This document shows positions 27,213 through 36,060 of a stretch of 64,000 nucleotides of DNA, piece by piece (the stretch's first letter is position 1; every line of letters begins with the position of its first letter). A program made the translations under genes and the position numbers. Below the pieces are notes generated by a model. The model searched no databases and had not been told where the DNA came from. It saw only the letters and a list, made by a program, of their open reading frames with translations. This DNA comes from Candidatus Eisenbacteria bacterium (GTDB taxonomy: Bacteria; Eisenbacteria; RBG-16-71-46). The DNA lies in assembly GCA_020847735.1 (NCBI GenBank), contig JADLBL010000018.1, positions 1 through 64,000 on the forward strand. The letters run 5' to 3'.

Positions 27213-30032
27213 TCACCGGATCACGACGAGCGACGCGGACGCCTGCTCCGAGCCCGCGTCGAGCCGTGCGAAGTAGACACCCGCGGCAACGGAGCGTCCC
27301 TGGTCGTCGGTGCCGTCCCAGAGGCGCTGGTGCGCTCCCGCGACAAGCTCCCCATCCTGAAGCAACCGCACCCGGCGCCCGGACACGTCGTGAATCGCCA
27401 GCCGCACCGTCCGGGTTTGGGGCAACTCGAAGCTGATCGTCGAACGGCCGATGAGCGGATTGGGGTACGGCGCCGCCATCCGGAGGGTGGCGGCGATCGG
27501 CATGGGCTCGTCCACGGAGACCGTCGCGTTGAGCGTCGTCTCGAACTTGCTCACGATCATGTTGTTGTCGCCCTGAAAGCCGTGCGACCCTGCGAGCACG
27601 ACACGGTTCGCGCCGGCGAAGCGCACGGCGGTCCCGTTGGTCGCGAGGCCGGGGAACGTCGCGAAGCCGGCGACCACCGGCGCCGTGCTGCCTGGGGTGA
27701 ACTGCGCCCAGTGAGCATTGGACCCTGCGGTGCCCCCCACGACGAAATTGCCGTCGCCTCTGAAGTCGATCGCTTCGGCCCAGCCCGAAGTGGCGCCGAA
27801 GTCCCGGAACGCGGTCGTCCAAGGACAGGTCGGGTTGCACGGGACGAGGCCGGCATTCGCCGTCCACCGGGCGATCGCCCAGTCGCCGTTCCCGCCGATG
27901 AAGCGCGATCCCACCCCGTAGATCCAACCATTCGGCGCGATCGCCAGCGCCTCGAGGTAGTCGTCCCCACCGAGGTTTCGGATCGTCCTGCCGAAGGTGC
28001 CGAAGTTCGAATCCACGCCGCCCGCCGGGGTGAATGCCACGAGGGCGAAATCGCCGCCGACGTGCCCGCCCACGACGATCCGCCCACTCGCCTGCACGAC
28101 CATCGCGGACGCCCAGTGGGTGGGTCCGACCGAGAACTCGTAGAACTGCTTGCCATCGAGGTCGAAGGAGCGGTCGAGCGTGCCGTCGCTGCCGAAGCGG
28201 GCCACGCCGAAGACGTTGCGCACTCCGTTGAAGACCGTTCCCGCCACCAGGATCCTGCCGTCCGGCTGCAACGCGATCGCCCAGCCGTAGTCGGCTCCGC
28301 CGGCGAAGTCCAGCGCGTTGAATCCGCCGAAACCGAATGAATTGTCGAGGCTGCCGTTGGAGTGGAAGCGGGCGATCATGAAGTTCACGGCGCTGCCGGT
28401 TCCGGTGTAACCGGCGACGACGATCCTGCCGTCGGGCTGGACCGCCATCGCGCGGGCGTAGTCGAAGTCGCCGAGTGAGAGTGCGACCCGCCCGTGGACC
28501 CCGAAAGAGTTGTCGAGGATGCCGTTCGAGCGGAAACGTGTCAGCGCGAAGTCGGACTCCGTGAACTGGGGGGTCGAAACGGTCCCGGCAAGGACGATCT
28601 TTCCATCGGACAGGACCGCGGCGTCGAGCGCGACTTCATGGGAGCCGCGCGGAAACGTCACGTCGTCGAACGCCGCAACCTGCGTGCCGCCACTTTCGAG
28701 CACCCCGTTCGCCCACCATTGCCGAAGCCGGCAATCGCCCTCCTTCGGCACGACCGTGAGGACGCGGCCGTCGGCAAGCAGCGACAACGAAGGAGGCTCG
28801 AAGATATCCTCGTCGACGAAGACGTCTCCGTCTTCCTGCCACTCCGGGTCGGGAGTGCCGTTGTTATTCAAGCGCAGAGCGCGCGCATCCTTGCCGGGGT
28901 CGATCCCGATGATTGCAATCTTTCCCGCCGTGTTGATGTCCACGTCGTGGGCGATCAGCGGCAGGTTCATCTTGCCGTCACCGTCGAAAGACCCGTCGAG
29001 TGAGCCATCCGAGCTGTAGTACCGCGCGGCACGTCCTGCTTCGCCCAGGGAACTCCCCTGGCCCACGACGACGATGCGCTGATCCGACGGTTGAATCGCC
29101 ACGGCAAGAGCCCGGTCGTAGAAGTCGCCGAAGCCCGTCTTCAACCTGCCGTCGCCGTCGAAACTGCCGTCGAGCGAGCCGTCCATATTGAGCCGAGCCA
29201 GAGCGAAGTCCTCATCGAGCAGCGAGTAGCCGACCGAGCCGCCCACCATGACCAGCTTGCCGTCGGCCTGAAGAACCGCGTCGTAGCACTCATCGTTCCC
29301 ACCGAACGCCTGGAATCCGCCGACGCTCGTCTTTCCGTCGCCGCTGAAGCTCGCGTCGGGCGTTCCATCGTAATTGAACCTCGCCGCCGCGAAATCGTAG
29401 TCGCCCTGGACAAGGGCCGAACCGGCGACGACGATCTTGCCATCGGGCTGGATCAACACCTTTCGGGCGTAGTTCGCGGCCTGCGATATCCACGCGGAAG
29501 CAAAGCCGTTCCCGCTGAAGCCAGGGTCGAGCGCTCCGAAGCTCAGAAGCCGAACCACCAGGAAGTCCCTGTAGCCGTCATAGTTGCCCTGTCCAGCCAC
29601 GACGATCTTGCCGTCGCTTTGAACCGCGACGCTGCGAGCGGATACCGGCCCGTCCGGATGCGTGACACTGACCGTGCCATCGCCCCCGAAGCTGACGTCC
29701 GGTTCACCATTGGGCAGGCGGCGACAAACCACGATCGAGCTGCCGGAGGTTCCCGCCAGGACGATCTTCCCGTCCGGTGCCACCGCATGACACATGACGT
29801 TCTGACCGACGGTCGGGTCGAGGATGCCCGCGAATGCCCCGTCGAGATCCCCGGGCGCGGCCAGCCCCGACGTGGGCGTCCCGGTCAGGAGAACGAGGAA
29901 CAGGGCGATGCCGCGGGCCATGCGGGCGACATTGCGATGCGCATGACCGGGGAGGAAGCGGTCGAGTCTCGGGGCGACGGAAGCGCTCCGAGCGCCGTGT
30001 CTGGGCGTGGCGGGCAACGGGCGGCGAGCCAT
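27213..30032 (-). CDS. Secreted delta-60 repeat protein with sorting domain
   Basis: 939 aa from the ATG at 30032, chosen because GAGGTG lies 7 nt upstream; a later ATG (29921, 902 aa) directly begins the hydrophobic signal core MARGIALFLVLLTG but has no ribosome site. About 12-13 delta-60 (DUF5122) repeats follow, each built around QPDGKIVVAG and a preceding FDGDG or FNYDGTPD turn, predicted to fold as beta-propellers. The end is the FlgD/type-IX-like sorting module (IHDVSGRRVRLL, WDGTDDQGRSV, AAGVYFARL). It follows the FG-GAP gene's upstream region on the same strand by 89 nt and diverges from the TPR kinase. Exported; function unknown. Confidence 0.88.
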   Translation of the reverse strand: MARRPLPATPRHGARSASVAPRLDRFLPGHAHRNVARMARGIALFLVLLTGTPTSGLAAPGDLDGAFAGILDPTVGQNVMCHAVAPDGKIVLAGTSGSSIVVCRRLPNGEPDVSFGGDGTVSVTHPDGPVSARSVAVQSDGKIVVAGQGNYDGYRDFLVVRLLSFGALDPGFSGNGFASAWISQAANYARKVLIQPDGKIVVAGSALVQGDYDFAAARFNYDGTPDASFSGDGKTSVGGFQAFGGNDECYDAVLQADGKLVMVGGSVGYSLLDEDFALARLNMDGSLDGSFDGDGRLKTGFGDFYDRALAVAIQPSDQRIVVVGQGSSLGEAGRAARYYSSDGSLDGSFDGDGKMNLPLIAHDVDINTAGKIAIIGIDPGKDARALRLNNNGTPDPEWQEDGDVFVDEDIFEPPSLSLLADGRVLTVVPKEGDCRLRQWWANGVLESGGTQVAAFDDVTFPRGSHEVALDAAVLSDGKIVLAGTVSTPQFTESDFALTRFRSNGILDNSFGVHGRVALSLGDFDYARAMAVQPDGRIVVAGYTGTGSAVNFMIARFHSNGSLDNSFGFGGFNALDFAGGADYGWAIALQPDGRILVAGTVFNGVRNVFGVARFGSDGTLDRSFDLDGKQFYEFSVGPTHWASAMVVQASGRIVVGGHVGGDFALVAFTPAGGVDSNFGTFGRTIRNLGGDDYLEALAIAPNGWIYGVGSRFIGGNGDWAIARWTANAGLVPCNPTCPWTTAFRDFGATSGWAEAIDFRGDGNFVVGGTAGSNAHWAQFTPGSTAPVVAGFATFPGLATNGTAVRFAGANRVVLAGSHGFQGDNNMIVSKFETTLNATVSVDEPMPIAATLRMAAPYPNPLIGRSTISFELPQTRTVRLAIHDVSGRRVRLLQDGELVAGAHQRLWDGTDDQGRSVAAGVYFARLDAGSEQASASLVVIR

Positions 30033-30150
30033 GGGACACCTCGTGGTTGGAGCGTCGGCGAACGGGCTTCGATGCTCATGCGACGGAAATCTCCGGGAGG
30101 TGTCACCCGACCCCGCGGAAATCACCCGCCACGCGCCCATGGCCTTCGGC

Positions 30151-30156
30151 TAGACT
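30151..30156 (+). promoter_or_regulatory. -10-like TAGACT of the TPR kinase
   Basis: TAGACT ends 15 nt before the ATG at 30172, which has no Shine-Dalgarno sequence. The predicted leader is only about 8 nt. Confidence 0.5.
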
Positions 30157-30171
30157 TCCGGCCCACCGCTC

Positions 30172-33072
30172 ATGTCCGATCACGACCGACCGTCCGAGTC
30201 AGGCGACCTCAGCGTTGCGGAGTGGCGCCTCCTGCGCGACCTCTACGGCGAGCTGATCAAGCTGCCGAGGGCCGAGCGCGCCGCATTCGTCGATCGCGCG
30301 CTGGCCGGACAGCCCGGGCTCCGGCGGCGGATGGAAGCACTCCTCGAGAGCGCCGAGTCCATGGGCTCTTTCCTCGCGCCGGCGCGGCCCGAGGGCGCGG
30401 GCGAGGCTCCCGAGCCCGGAAGCCTCGTCGGTCCGTATCGAATCGTCCGCCCGCTGGGTCAGGGCGGATTCGGCATCGTGTACCTGGCCGAGCAGGATCG
30501 TCCGATCCGCCGCCAGGTCGCCCTCAAGCTCATCAAGCCGGGCATGGACACCCGCCTGGTCATCGCGCGTTTCGAGAGCGAGCGCCAGGCGCTCGCCCTC
30601 ATGGACCATCCCGCGATCGCGCGGGTGTACGACGCGGGCGAGGCGAAGTCGGGACGCCCGTACTTCGCGATGGAGTACTTCCCGGGGCTTCCGATCACCG
30701 CCTACTGCGATGCCGAGCGATTGCGGCTGCGGGAGCGGCTCGAGCTGTTCGCCGCGGTCTGCGATGCCGTCCAGCATGCGCACCAGCGCGGCGTCGTCCA
30801 CCGGGATCTCAAGCCCTCGAACCTGCTCGTGGCGCGCGGTGAGCGCGGAACGACGCTCAAGGTGATCGATTTCGGAATCGGAAAGGCGATCGTTGACACG
30901 GCCGACGACCGGAGCCAGATGACGCGTGAGGGCATGGTGCTCGGCACGCTCGGCTACATGAGCCCGGAGCAGGCGGGCGCGATTCGCGCGCACGTGGACA
31001 CGCGCTCGGACATCTACTCGCTGGGTGTCGTCCTGTACGAGCTGCTCGTGGGCGAACTTCCGTTCGATCGAGCGCGCCTGCAGAACGCCGAATGGAGCGA
31101 AGCGATCCGCATCATTCGCGAGGAGGAGCCGCCGGGCCTCGCGGTCCGGTTCGATCGCGGCGCCACCGCGGAGCTGGCCGATCGTCGGGCCTCGGACGAA
31201 CGCACGCTGCGCCGCCAGCTTCGGGGCGAGCTGGAGTGGATCACGCTGCGCGCGCTGGAGAAGGAACCGGACCGGCGCTACGCCTCGGCGTCCGAACTGG
31301 CGGCGGACGTGCGCCGGTACCTCTCCAACGAGCCGGTCCTGGCGCGTGCGCCGAGCGCGGCCTACCGCCTGCGCAAGTTCGCGCGTCGCCACAGGGTGGG
31401 CGTGGCGGCGGCGGCGCTGGTGATGCTCGCGATCGTGGCCGGCGGGATCGCGGCGACCATCGGCCTGACGCGGGCGGTGCGCGCCGAACGCGCCGCCGGG
31501 CGCGAGTCCGCGGCGGCGAGGCAGGTTTCGGATTTCCTCGTCGAGCTGTTCGCGGCGGCGGGTCCCGATCGGGCGCGCGGACAGTCGCTGACCGCGCCCA
31601 TGCTGCTCGACGAGGGCACCCGGCGCATCCGCAGCACGCCACTGGACGACACGGTGGTCCGGGCGAGGCTGCTGACCGCGATGGGCACCGCGCACCTCAA
31701 CATCGCGCTCGACGATCAGGGCCTGACGCTCCTGCGGGAGGCGCTCGCACTGGTGGACTCGGGCCCGGCGCCCGAGACGCGACTCGTGGTCCGTCAGCTC
31801 TACGAACTGGCCCATGGACTCCGCGTGGCGGGCCGCAGGCACGACCCTGAAATCAGCGCGCTGATGGATCGCGCGCTCGGGACGCTCGAGCGGTCGCGCG
31901 ACCCTGACCCGGACCTCGTGGCCCGGTGCCTGCGGGTCAAGGGGCAGTGGCTCAACGACCGGGGCGACTCGAAGCAGGCCGACTCCGTCCTCGCGAAGGC
32001 GATGGCACTCGTGGAGTCCACCGTTCGTCCCGACACGTTCGAGCTGATCAGCCTGAACGCCTCGCGCGGCCACATCGCCCGCAACGATGGTCGTTACGCC
32101 GATCAGGAAAGCTTCTACCGGCGCGCCCTTTCATTGTCCGAGGCGAGCCGTCGCTGGCCGAGTTGGACCGTGAACCTCCACCAGCGAATGGCCGAGTTCT
32201 ACGGTGGGCGCAACGACACGGCGCGGGCCGTCGCTCACGCCGACGCCGGCGTCGCACTCGCGCGTGGGATCTACCCACCGGACCACCCCGGGATCGCCGG
32301 CGCACTCGATGGCAAGGTCGAGGCGCTCATCAGTCTCGGACGCTATCGCGATGCGATCGCGGCCGGAGAGGAGGCGGTGGCGATACTCAGGAAGTCCGGC
32401 CGGGAACCTGATCTGGCGATTCCGCTCAACACGCTCGGCATCCTGCACCTCGCGGTTGGAAATGTCGCCGCCGCCGTCTCGCGCTCGGAGGAGTCCTGGC
32501 GCATCCGAGCGGGACTCTACGGCCTCCACAGTCTGCGCACGGCCGAGGTCCAGATGAACCTGGCACGGGCCCTCGCCAGCGCGGGCCACACGGCCCGTGC
32601 GGAGTCGGCGTTCCGCCAGGTGATCGCGACCTTCGATCGCGAGGATCCGGCCAACGTCCTCAACGCGGAGGCCTGCGGCAGCTACGCGAGCGTGCTGCGC
32701 GACGCGGGCCGCTTCGCGGCGGCCGATCGCATGTACGAAAGGGCCGAGGGCCTGCTGGATTCGTCCGACGCGGGACGCCGGCGCTCGCGAGCCGTGTACG
32801 TCGCCGAACGTGGCTACCTGAGGTCGCTCGAGCAACGGCACGCCGATGCCGAGGCGATGCTGGCGCGTGCGATCCGGCTCTGGCGAGGCGACTCCGGCGA
32901 GACCGGGCCCGACCTTGCGACGATCACCCTGACGTGGGCCGCGGTCCGGGTTCGTGGCGGCAATCTGGCGGGCGCGAGGGAAAAGCTTCGCGAAGCGCGA
33001 CTGTGGGGAGCGACCGGGGACGCGATCTCTCGCTACGAGGAGCTGGCCCCGCTCCTGTCACCTCCGGGATAG
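30172..33072 (+). CDS. Membrane Ser/Thr protein kinase with TPR ectodomain
   Basis: 966 aa. Residues 15-70 are the helical preamble typical of this kinase class (ERAAFVDRALAGQP). The kinase (about 89-385) shows GQGGFG (96-101), Lys119 in VALK, HRDLKPSN with Asp212, DFG with Asp233 and YMSPEQ. A single transmembrane helix (about 410-432, VGVAAAALVMLAIVAGGIAA) follows a basic stop. The remainder (about 440-966) is a long helical array of tetratricopeptide-like repeats predicted outside the membrane, suited to sensing or scaffolding. It has no ribosome site; TAGACT lies 15 nt upstream. An ECF sigma factor of the group usually linked to such kinases converges from the other strand. Confidence 0.93.
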   Translation: MSDHDRPSESGDLSVAEWRLLRDLYGELIKLPRAERAAFVDRALAGQPGLRRRMEALLESAESMGSFLAPARPEGAGEAPEPGSLVGPYRIVRPLGQGGFGIVYLAEQDRPIRRQVALKLIKPGMDTRLVIARFESERQALALMDHPAIARVYDAGEAKSGRPYFAMEYFPGLPITAYCDAERLRLRERLELFAAVCDAVQHAHQRGVVHRDLKPSNLLVARGERGTTLKVIDFGIGKAIVDTADDRSQMTREGMVLGTLGYMSPEQAGAIRAHVDTRSDIYSLGVVLYELLVGELPFDRARLQNAEWSEAIRIIREEEPPGLAVRFDRGATAELADRRASDERTLRRQLRGELEWITLRALEKEPDRRYASASELAADVRRYLSNEPVLARAPSAAYRLRKFARRHRVGVAAAALVMLAIVAGGIAATIGLTRAVRAERAAGRESAAARQVSDFLVELFAAAGPDRARGQSLTAPMLLDEGTRRIRSTPLDDTVVRARLLTAMGTAHLNIALDDQGLTLLREALALVDSGPAPETRLVVRQLYELAHGLRVAGRRHDPEISALMDRALGTLERSRDPDPDLVARCLRVKGQWLNDRGDSKQADSVLAKAMALVESTVRPDTFELISLNASRGHIARNDGRYADQESFYRRALSLSEASRRWPSWTVNLHQRMAEFYGGRNDTARAVAHADAGVALARGIYPPDHPGIAGALDGKVEALISLGRYRDAIAAGEEAVAILRKSGREPDLAIPLNTLGILHLAVGNVAAAVSRSEESWRIRAGLYGLHSLRTAEVQMNLARALASAGHTARAESAFRQVIATFDREDPANVLNAEACGSYASVLRDAGRFAAADRMYERAEGLLDSSDAGRRRSRAVYVAERGYLRSLEQRHADAEAMLARAIRLWRGDSGETGPDLATITLTWAAVRVRGGNLAGAREKLREARLWGATGDAISRYEELAPLLSPPG

Positions 33073-33172
33073 GTTTCGTTCGCGGGCGGCCCCGTGGGGA
33101 ACTCCGCGTGGGAGGCATCGAGGAGGGCCGCTCCCGCCGCGCCGCGGCGGGCGACGTCACGGAACCCGGTGA

Positions 33173-33748
33173 CTACGCTCCCGCCGCCTCGTCCTCCGCT
33201 CGTCCGGATTCCGAGTAGAGCCAGACTCGCGCGAACTCCCAGTCACGGAGGACCGTGCTCTTCGAGGTGTCGAGCACTCCGGCCACCTCCTCCACGCTGA
33301 GCCCCGCGTAGAAGCGCAGCCTGACCACCTGCGCGGCCCGCTCGTCGATCCGCGCGAGACGCTCGATCGCCCGATCCAGCACCAGCACGGCCTCCGGATC
33401 GCGATCGTCGGCCAGTTCGGCGACCTGCGGCAGGTCCAGCGGGACCTTCTTCGGGGGCCGCCCGGCCTCGTCCCCTCCCCGCTTCACGCGCCCGCGCGCC
33501 CGCGCGCGCTCGATGAGAATGCGGCGCATCGCCTCGGCGGCGGCGGCGAAGAAGTGGCCGCGGTTCCGCCACGCCGGATCGCCGTGGGACAGCCGCAAGT
33601 AGGCCTCGTGCACGAGCTCGGTGGATTGCAGCGTCTGCCCCTGCCGTTCCCGCAGCATTCGCGAATGCGCGATCGCCCGCAGCTCGTCGTAGACCTGCGC
33701 GAAGAAGGCGTCCGAACCCCCGGGCTCGTCACGCTCTTTCTCATCCAT
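33173..33748 (-). CDS. ECF RNA polymerase sigma factor, TIGR02999-like
   Basis: 191 aa. Region 2 (about 14-80: FAQVYDELRAIAHSRM, STELVHEAYLRL, FFAAAAEAMRRILIERAR) and region 4 (about 120-178: ERLARIDERAAQVVRLRFYAGLSVEEVA, STVLRDWEFARVWL) match the TIGR02999/ECF-subfamily sigma factors, which in Planctomycetota, Acidobacteriota and Gemmatimonadota are commonly encoded beside Ser/Thr kinases. No anti-sigma gene is adjacent; control by phosphorylation from the kinase ending 100 nt away is an inference. GGGGGAC precedes the ATG. The last residues are acidic. Confidence 0.92.
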   Translation of the reverse strand: MDEKERDEPGGSDAFFAQVYDELRAIAHSRMLRERQGQTLQSTELVHEAYLRLSHGDPAWRNRGHFFAAAAEAMRRILIERARARGRVKRGGDEAGRPPKKVPLDLPQVAELADDRDPEAVLVLDRAIERLARIDERAAQVVRLRFYAGLSVEEVAGVLDTSKSTVLRDWEFARVWLYSESGRAEDEAAGA

Positions 33749-33782
33749 GGTCGTCCCCCGGAGCGGGCGCGAACCGGCGCCG

Positions 33783-34451
33783 TCAGCCCTTGCTCGCCAC
33801 CCCGGTCAGGTGTCCCTGCCACTCGGGCGAGAGATCCGGGCAGCGCGCGATCGCCGCGGCGGCGGCCGGGTCGCGCTCGAGTCCGGCGCGCAGCCGGAAG
33901 ACACGCGCCACGCTCAACGACGGATTCGGCCTCTCGATCAGACGGTACGTGTCGCCGCGGGCCAACGATCCCTCGCGCACGACCCGGTGGTACCAACCGA
34001 TGCGAATGCTTTCGGTCGCGAGCGCGACCATGCGCGGCTCGTTCCACCAGCGCGAGATGCCGGCGCACGGGCCGCGCGGCTGTGAGACCTGAAGCGTCAC
34101 GTCGCCGGCTTCGAAGACGTCGCCGATGCACACACCGGATTCGTCGAAGCCTTCGACGGTGAGGTTCTCGCCCAGGCCGCCCGGGCCCATCGCCTCGAGT
34201 CCCGGGACCTCGCGCCATTTCGGGTAGTGCGCGGCCGCGTAGGCGAGCACCGCCTGTTGCGGGCCCCCGTGCACGGCCAGGTCGGCCTGCTCGTCGCCCT
34301 CGAGACCGAGGGCGGTCACGCGCACGGGACCCTCGCGCTCGTCCTTGCCGTAGGCCGAACGCCAGGTGCGGTCCGCGTGCCGGTCCCAGTCCGGGCGCGC
34401 CCGCTCGCGCGCGCGGCCGGTGCGAACCGAGACGATGGTTCCCGCGCTCAC
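33783..34451 (-). CDS. MOSC-domain protein, YiiM-like
   Basis: 222 aa. MOSC motifs are clear: LGLEGDEQADLAVHGGPQQA (about 49-68), GENLTVEG (about 90-97) and QPRGPC with the conserved cysteine (about 120-125). MOSC proteins move sulfur or bind molybdenum cofactor; YiiM-type members detoxify N-hydroxylated bases with a molybdenum cofactor. A C-terminal 3-alpha-like extension (about 165-215) is present as in YiiM. The start is GTG 34451, whose bases overlap the stop of the upstream hydrolase (GTGA), placing it third in a coupled operon. Confidence 0.88.
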   Translation of the reverse strand: MSAGTIVSVRTGRARERARPDWDRHADRTWRSAYGKDEREGPVRVTALGLEGDEQADLAVHGGPQQAVLAYAAAHYPKWREVPGLEAMGPGGLGENLTVEGFDESGVCIGDVFEAGDVTLQVSQPRGPCAGISRWWNEPRMVALATESIRIGWYHRVVREGSLARGDTYRLIERPNPSLSVARVFRLRAGLERDPAAAAAIARCPDLSPEWQGHLTGVASKG

Positions 34452-35314
34452 ACCACCAGCACCGCGTCGAGCCAGGCGGCGAGGTCGCGGATCACCGCCT
34501 CGCGCCCGGTGTCGTTGAAGGGCTCGTGACGGACGTCCTTGAGCGTCACGAAGCGCATCATGCCGTGCGGGCAGGCGCCCGCGAACTCGAGCGCGCCCTT
34601 CGGGTCCACGATCCGATCGGCCATGCCCTGCAGGATCAGCGTCGGCACCTGCAGCGTGCGCGCCTCCCGCAGGCAGCGCTGGCGCGCCTCGTTGAACGCG
34701 AAGTAAAGGCGCGGGCTGATTCGGTCGTGCACGCGTGGATCCTCGCGATAGGCCTTCACCACCTCGGGATCGCTCGAGAGTCCGTCGGGGTCGAGACCGT
34801 TCGCGAACCCCGTGCTCGGCGCGGTGGCGCGCGCGACGTTCGCGAGCGTGAGCTTCCACCAGGGAGGGGCGGGAATGCGCAGCGCGGGCGCGCTCACCAC
34901 CAGGGCGAGCAGTTCGCGCGGGTGGGCGAGCGCGTAGTCGAGGGCGAGCACCGCCCCCATGCTGTGCCCGAGCAGGATGCGCGGCAGGTCGGCCGGCTGG
35001 TCCGGCAAGCCGCGCGGGGCGGTAAACATGGCCGGCAGCACCTGTTCGCGGACGGCGACCCAGGAGGGCATGTCGCCGCGCGGGCCGGGCGCCTCGCCAT
35101 GGCCGGGCAGGTCGAGCGCGACGACCGTGCAGCGGGCGCGCACCATGTCGGAGGCGAACGCCGCGTAGCGGCCGCTGTGATCTCCCAGCCCGTGCACGAC
35201 GGCGATCACCGCGCGCGGGCGCTCGGCGCACCAGACGCGGCCGGGCAGGACCGTCGCCCGATCCACCCGGACCTCGATGCCGATCGCGGGAACGTCGCCG
35301 TTGGCGGGATTCAT
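34448..35314 (-). CDS. Alpha/beta hydrolase, monoacylglycerol lipase-like
   Basis: 288 aa soluble serine hydrolase. Oxyanion motif VVHGLGDHSGRY (about 39-50), nucleophile elbow GHSMG with Ser118, then an acid in GMADRIVD and a His in DVRHEPFND near the end complete the triad. The pattern fits the lysophospholipase/monoacylglycerol lipase group (Hydrolase_4), implying lipid ester cleavage. The ATG overlaps the stop of the gene upstream (ATGA), and its own stop overlaps the MOSC start, so all three are likely co-translated. Why a lipase-like enzyme, a MOSC protein and a YbjN-like protein are coupled is unclear. Confidence 0.92.
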   Translation of the reverse strand: MNPANGDVPAIGIEVRVDRATVLPGRVWCAERPRAVIAVVHGLGDHSGRYAAFASDMVRARCTVVALDLPGHGEAPGPRGDMPSWVAVREQVLPAMFTAPRGLPDQPADLPRILLGHSMGAVLALDYALAHPRELLALVVSAPALRIPAPPWWKLTLANVARATAPSTGFANGLDPDGLSSDPEVVKAYREDPRVHDRISPRLYFAFNEARQRCLREARTLQVPTLILQGMADRIVDPKGALEFAGACPHGMMRFVTLKDVRHEPFNDTGREAVIRDLAAWLDAVLVV

Positions 35315-35838
35315 CGCGAGCCGGACCCGCCCTTGCCCTGCCCTTCGTCCTCGTCCAGGTCGTCGTCCTCCGGAGAGTCGTCGCCGGCTCCGTCGCCGTC
35401 CTCGTCCTCGTCGTCTTCGTCGTCCTCGGTCTCGATCACGATCTGGTCGGCCGGGAAGGAGCGGAAGACGAGCTCGGTCGAGGCGAAGGTCGAGCCGGTG
35501 TTCTTCACCAGCGTCGTCACCTGGTCGAACATGGCCGGCAGGTCGTCGGTCGCGAGCGTCGCGAGCGGGTGCACGACCATGGACCACAGTTCGTTGTTGC
35601 GCATCGCGTAGCGGGCGTCCAGGGCGCGGTCGTAGTTGGCCTGCAGCAGCACGTGCAGCAGGTCCGGCTCGAGCTCCTCGACCACGCCGATGGGCGACAT
35701 GATGCGCATGCGGTCGTGCTCGTCGTCGCTGAAGACGAAAACGGGCACTTCGTTGCGCACGCCCCGCCAGAAGCCCGGCTGGCCTTCGAGGTCGGTGAGG
35801 TACGAATCGAGGAGCTTGCCCATCGCCTGAGTCGTCAT
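35311..35838 (-). CDS. YbjN/secretion-chaperone-like protein with acidic tail
   Basis: 175 aa. Residues 1-125 have the size and strand/helix pattern of YbjN/CesT-type type III chaperone-like proteins (PVFVFSDDEHDRMRIMSPIG, LLHVLLQANYDRALDARYAM), but the match is by eye and modest. Residues 133-175 form a strongly acidic, disordered tail (EDDEDDEDEDGDGAGDD) ending in Gly/Ser/Arg. The ATG at 35838 is preferred over a TTG 21 nt upstream. No ribosome site is obvious; CAATAT precedes it by 9 nt. First gene of the three-gene coupled operon. Confidence 0.6.
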   Translation of the reverse strand: MTTQAMGKLLDSYLTDLEGQPGFWRGVRNEVPVFVFSDDEHDRMRIMSPIGVVEELEPDLLHVLLQANYDRALDARYAMRNNELWSMVVHPLATLATDDLPAMFDQVTTLVKNTGSTFASTELVFRSFPADQIVIETEDDEDDEDEDGDGAGDDSPEDDDLDEDEGQGKGGSGSR

Positions 35839-36015
35839 GCCGGGCGCATATTGGGGCAAGCGCGCCCAAAACGCACGCGCGATCCCGCGGGCGAGTGGCG
35901 GCGGAAGGTCCGGGACTCGCGCCGCGCGGGGCGGGCGCGCATGCCACGCCCGCGGAGCGCCACGCGAAGCGCCCGGGAACGCGCGACCGCCTCCGCGCCG
36001 GGTCCGCGAATCGGC

Positions 36016-36021
36016 TAGACT
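36016..36021 (+). promoter_or_regulatory. -10-like TAGACT of the MEMO-family gene
   Basis: TAGACT ends 39 nt before the ATG at 36061; AGGAAAG lies in between as a ribosome site, so this gene has a normal short leader. Confidence 0.5.
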
Positions 36022-36060
36022 GCGGCTCCCGCCGCGTTCGACCTTCCTTCAGGAAAGCTC

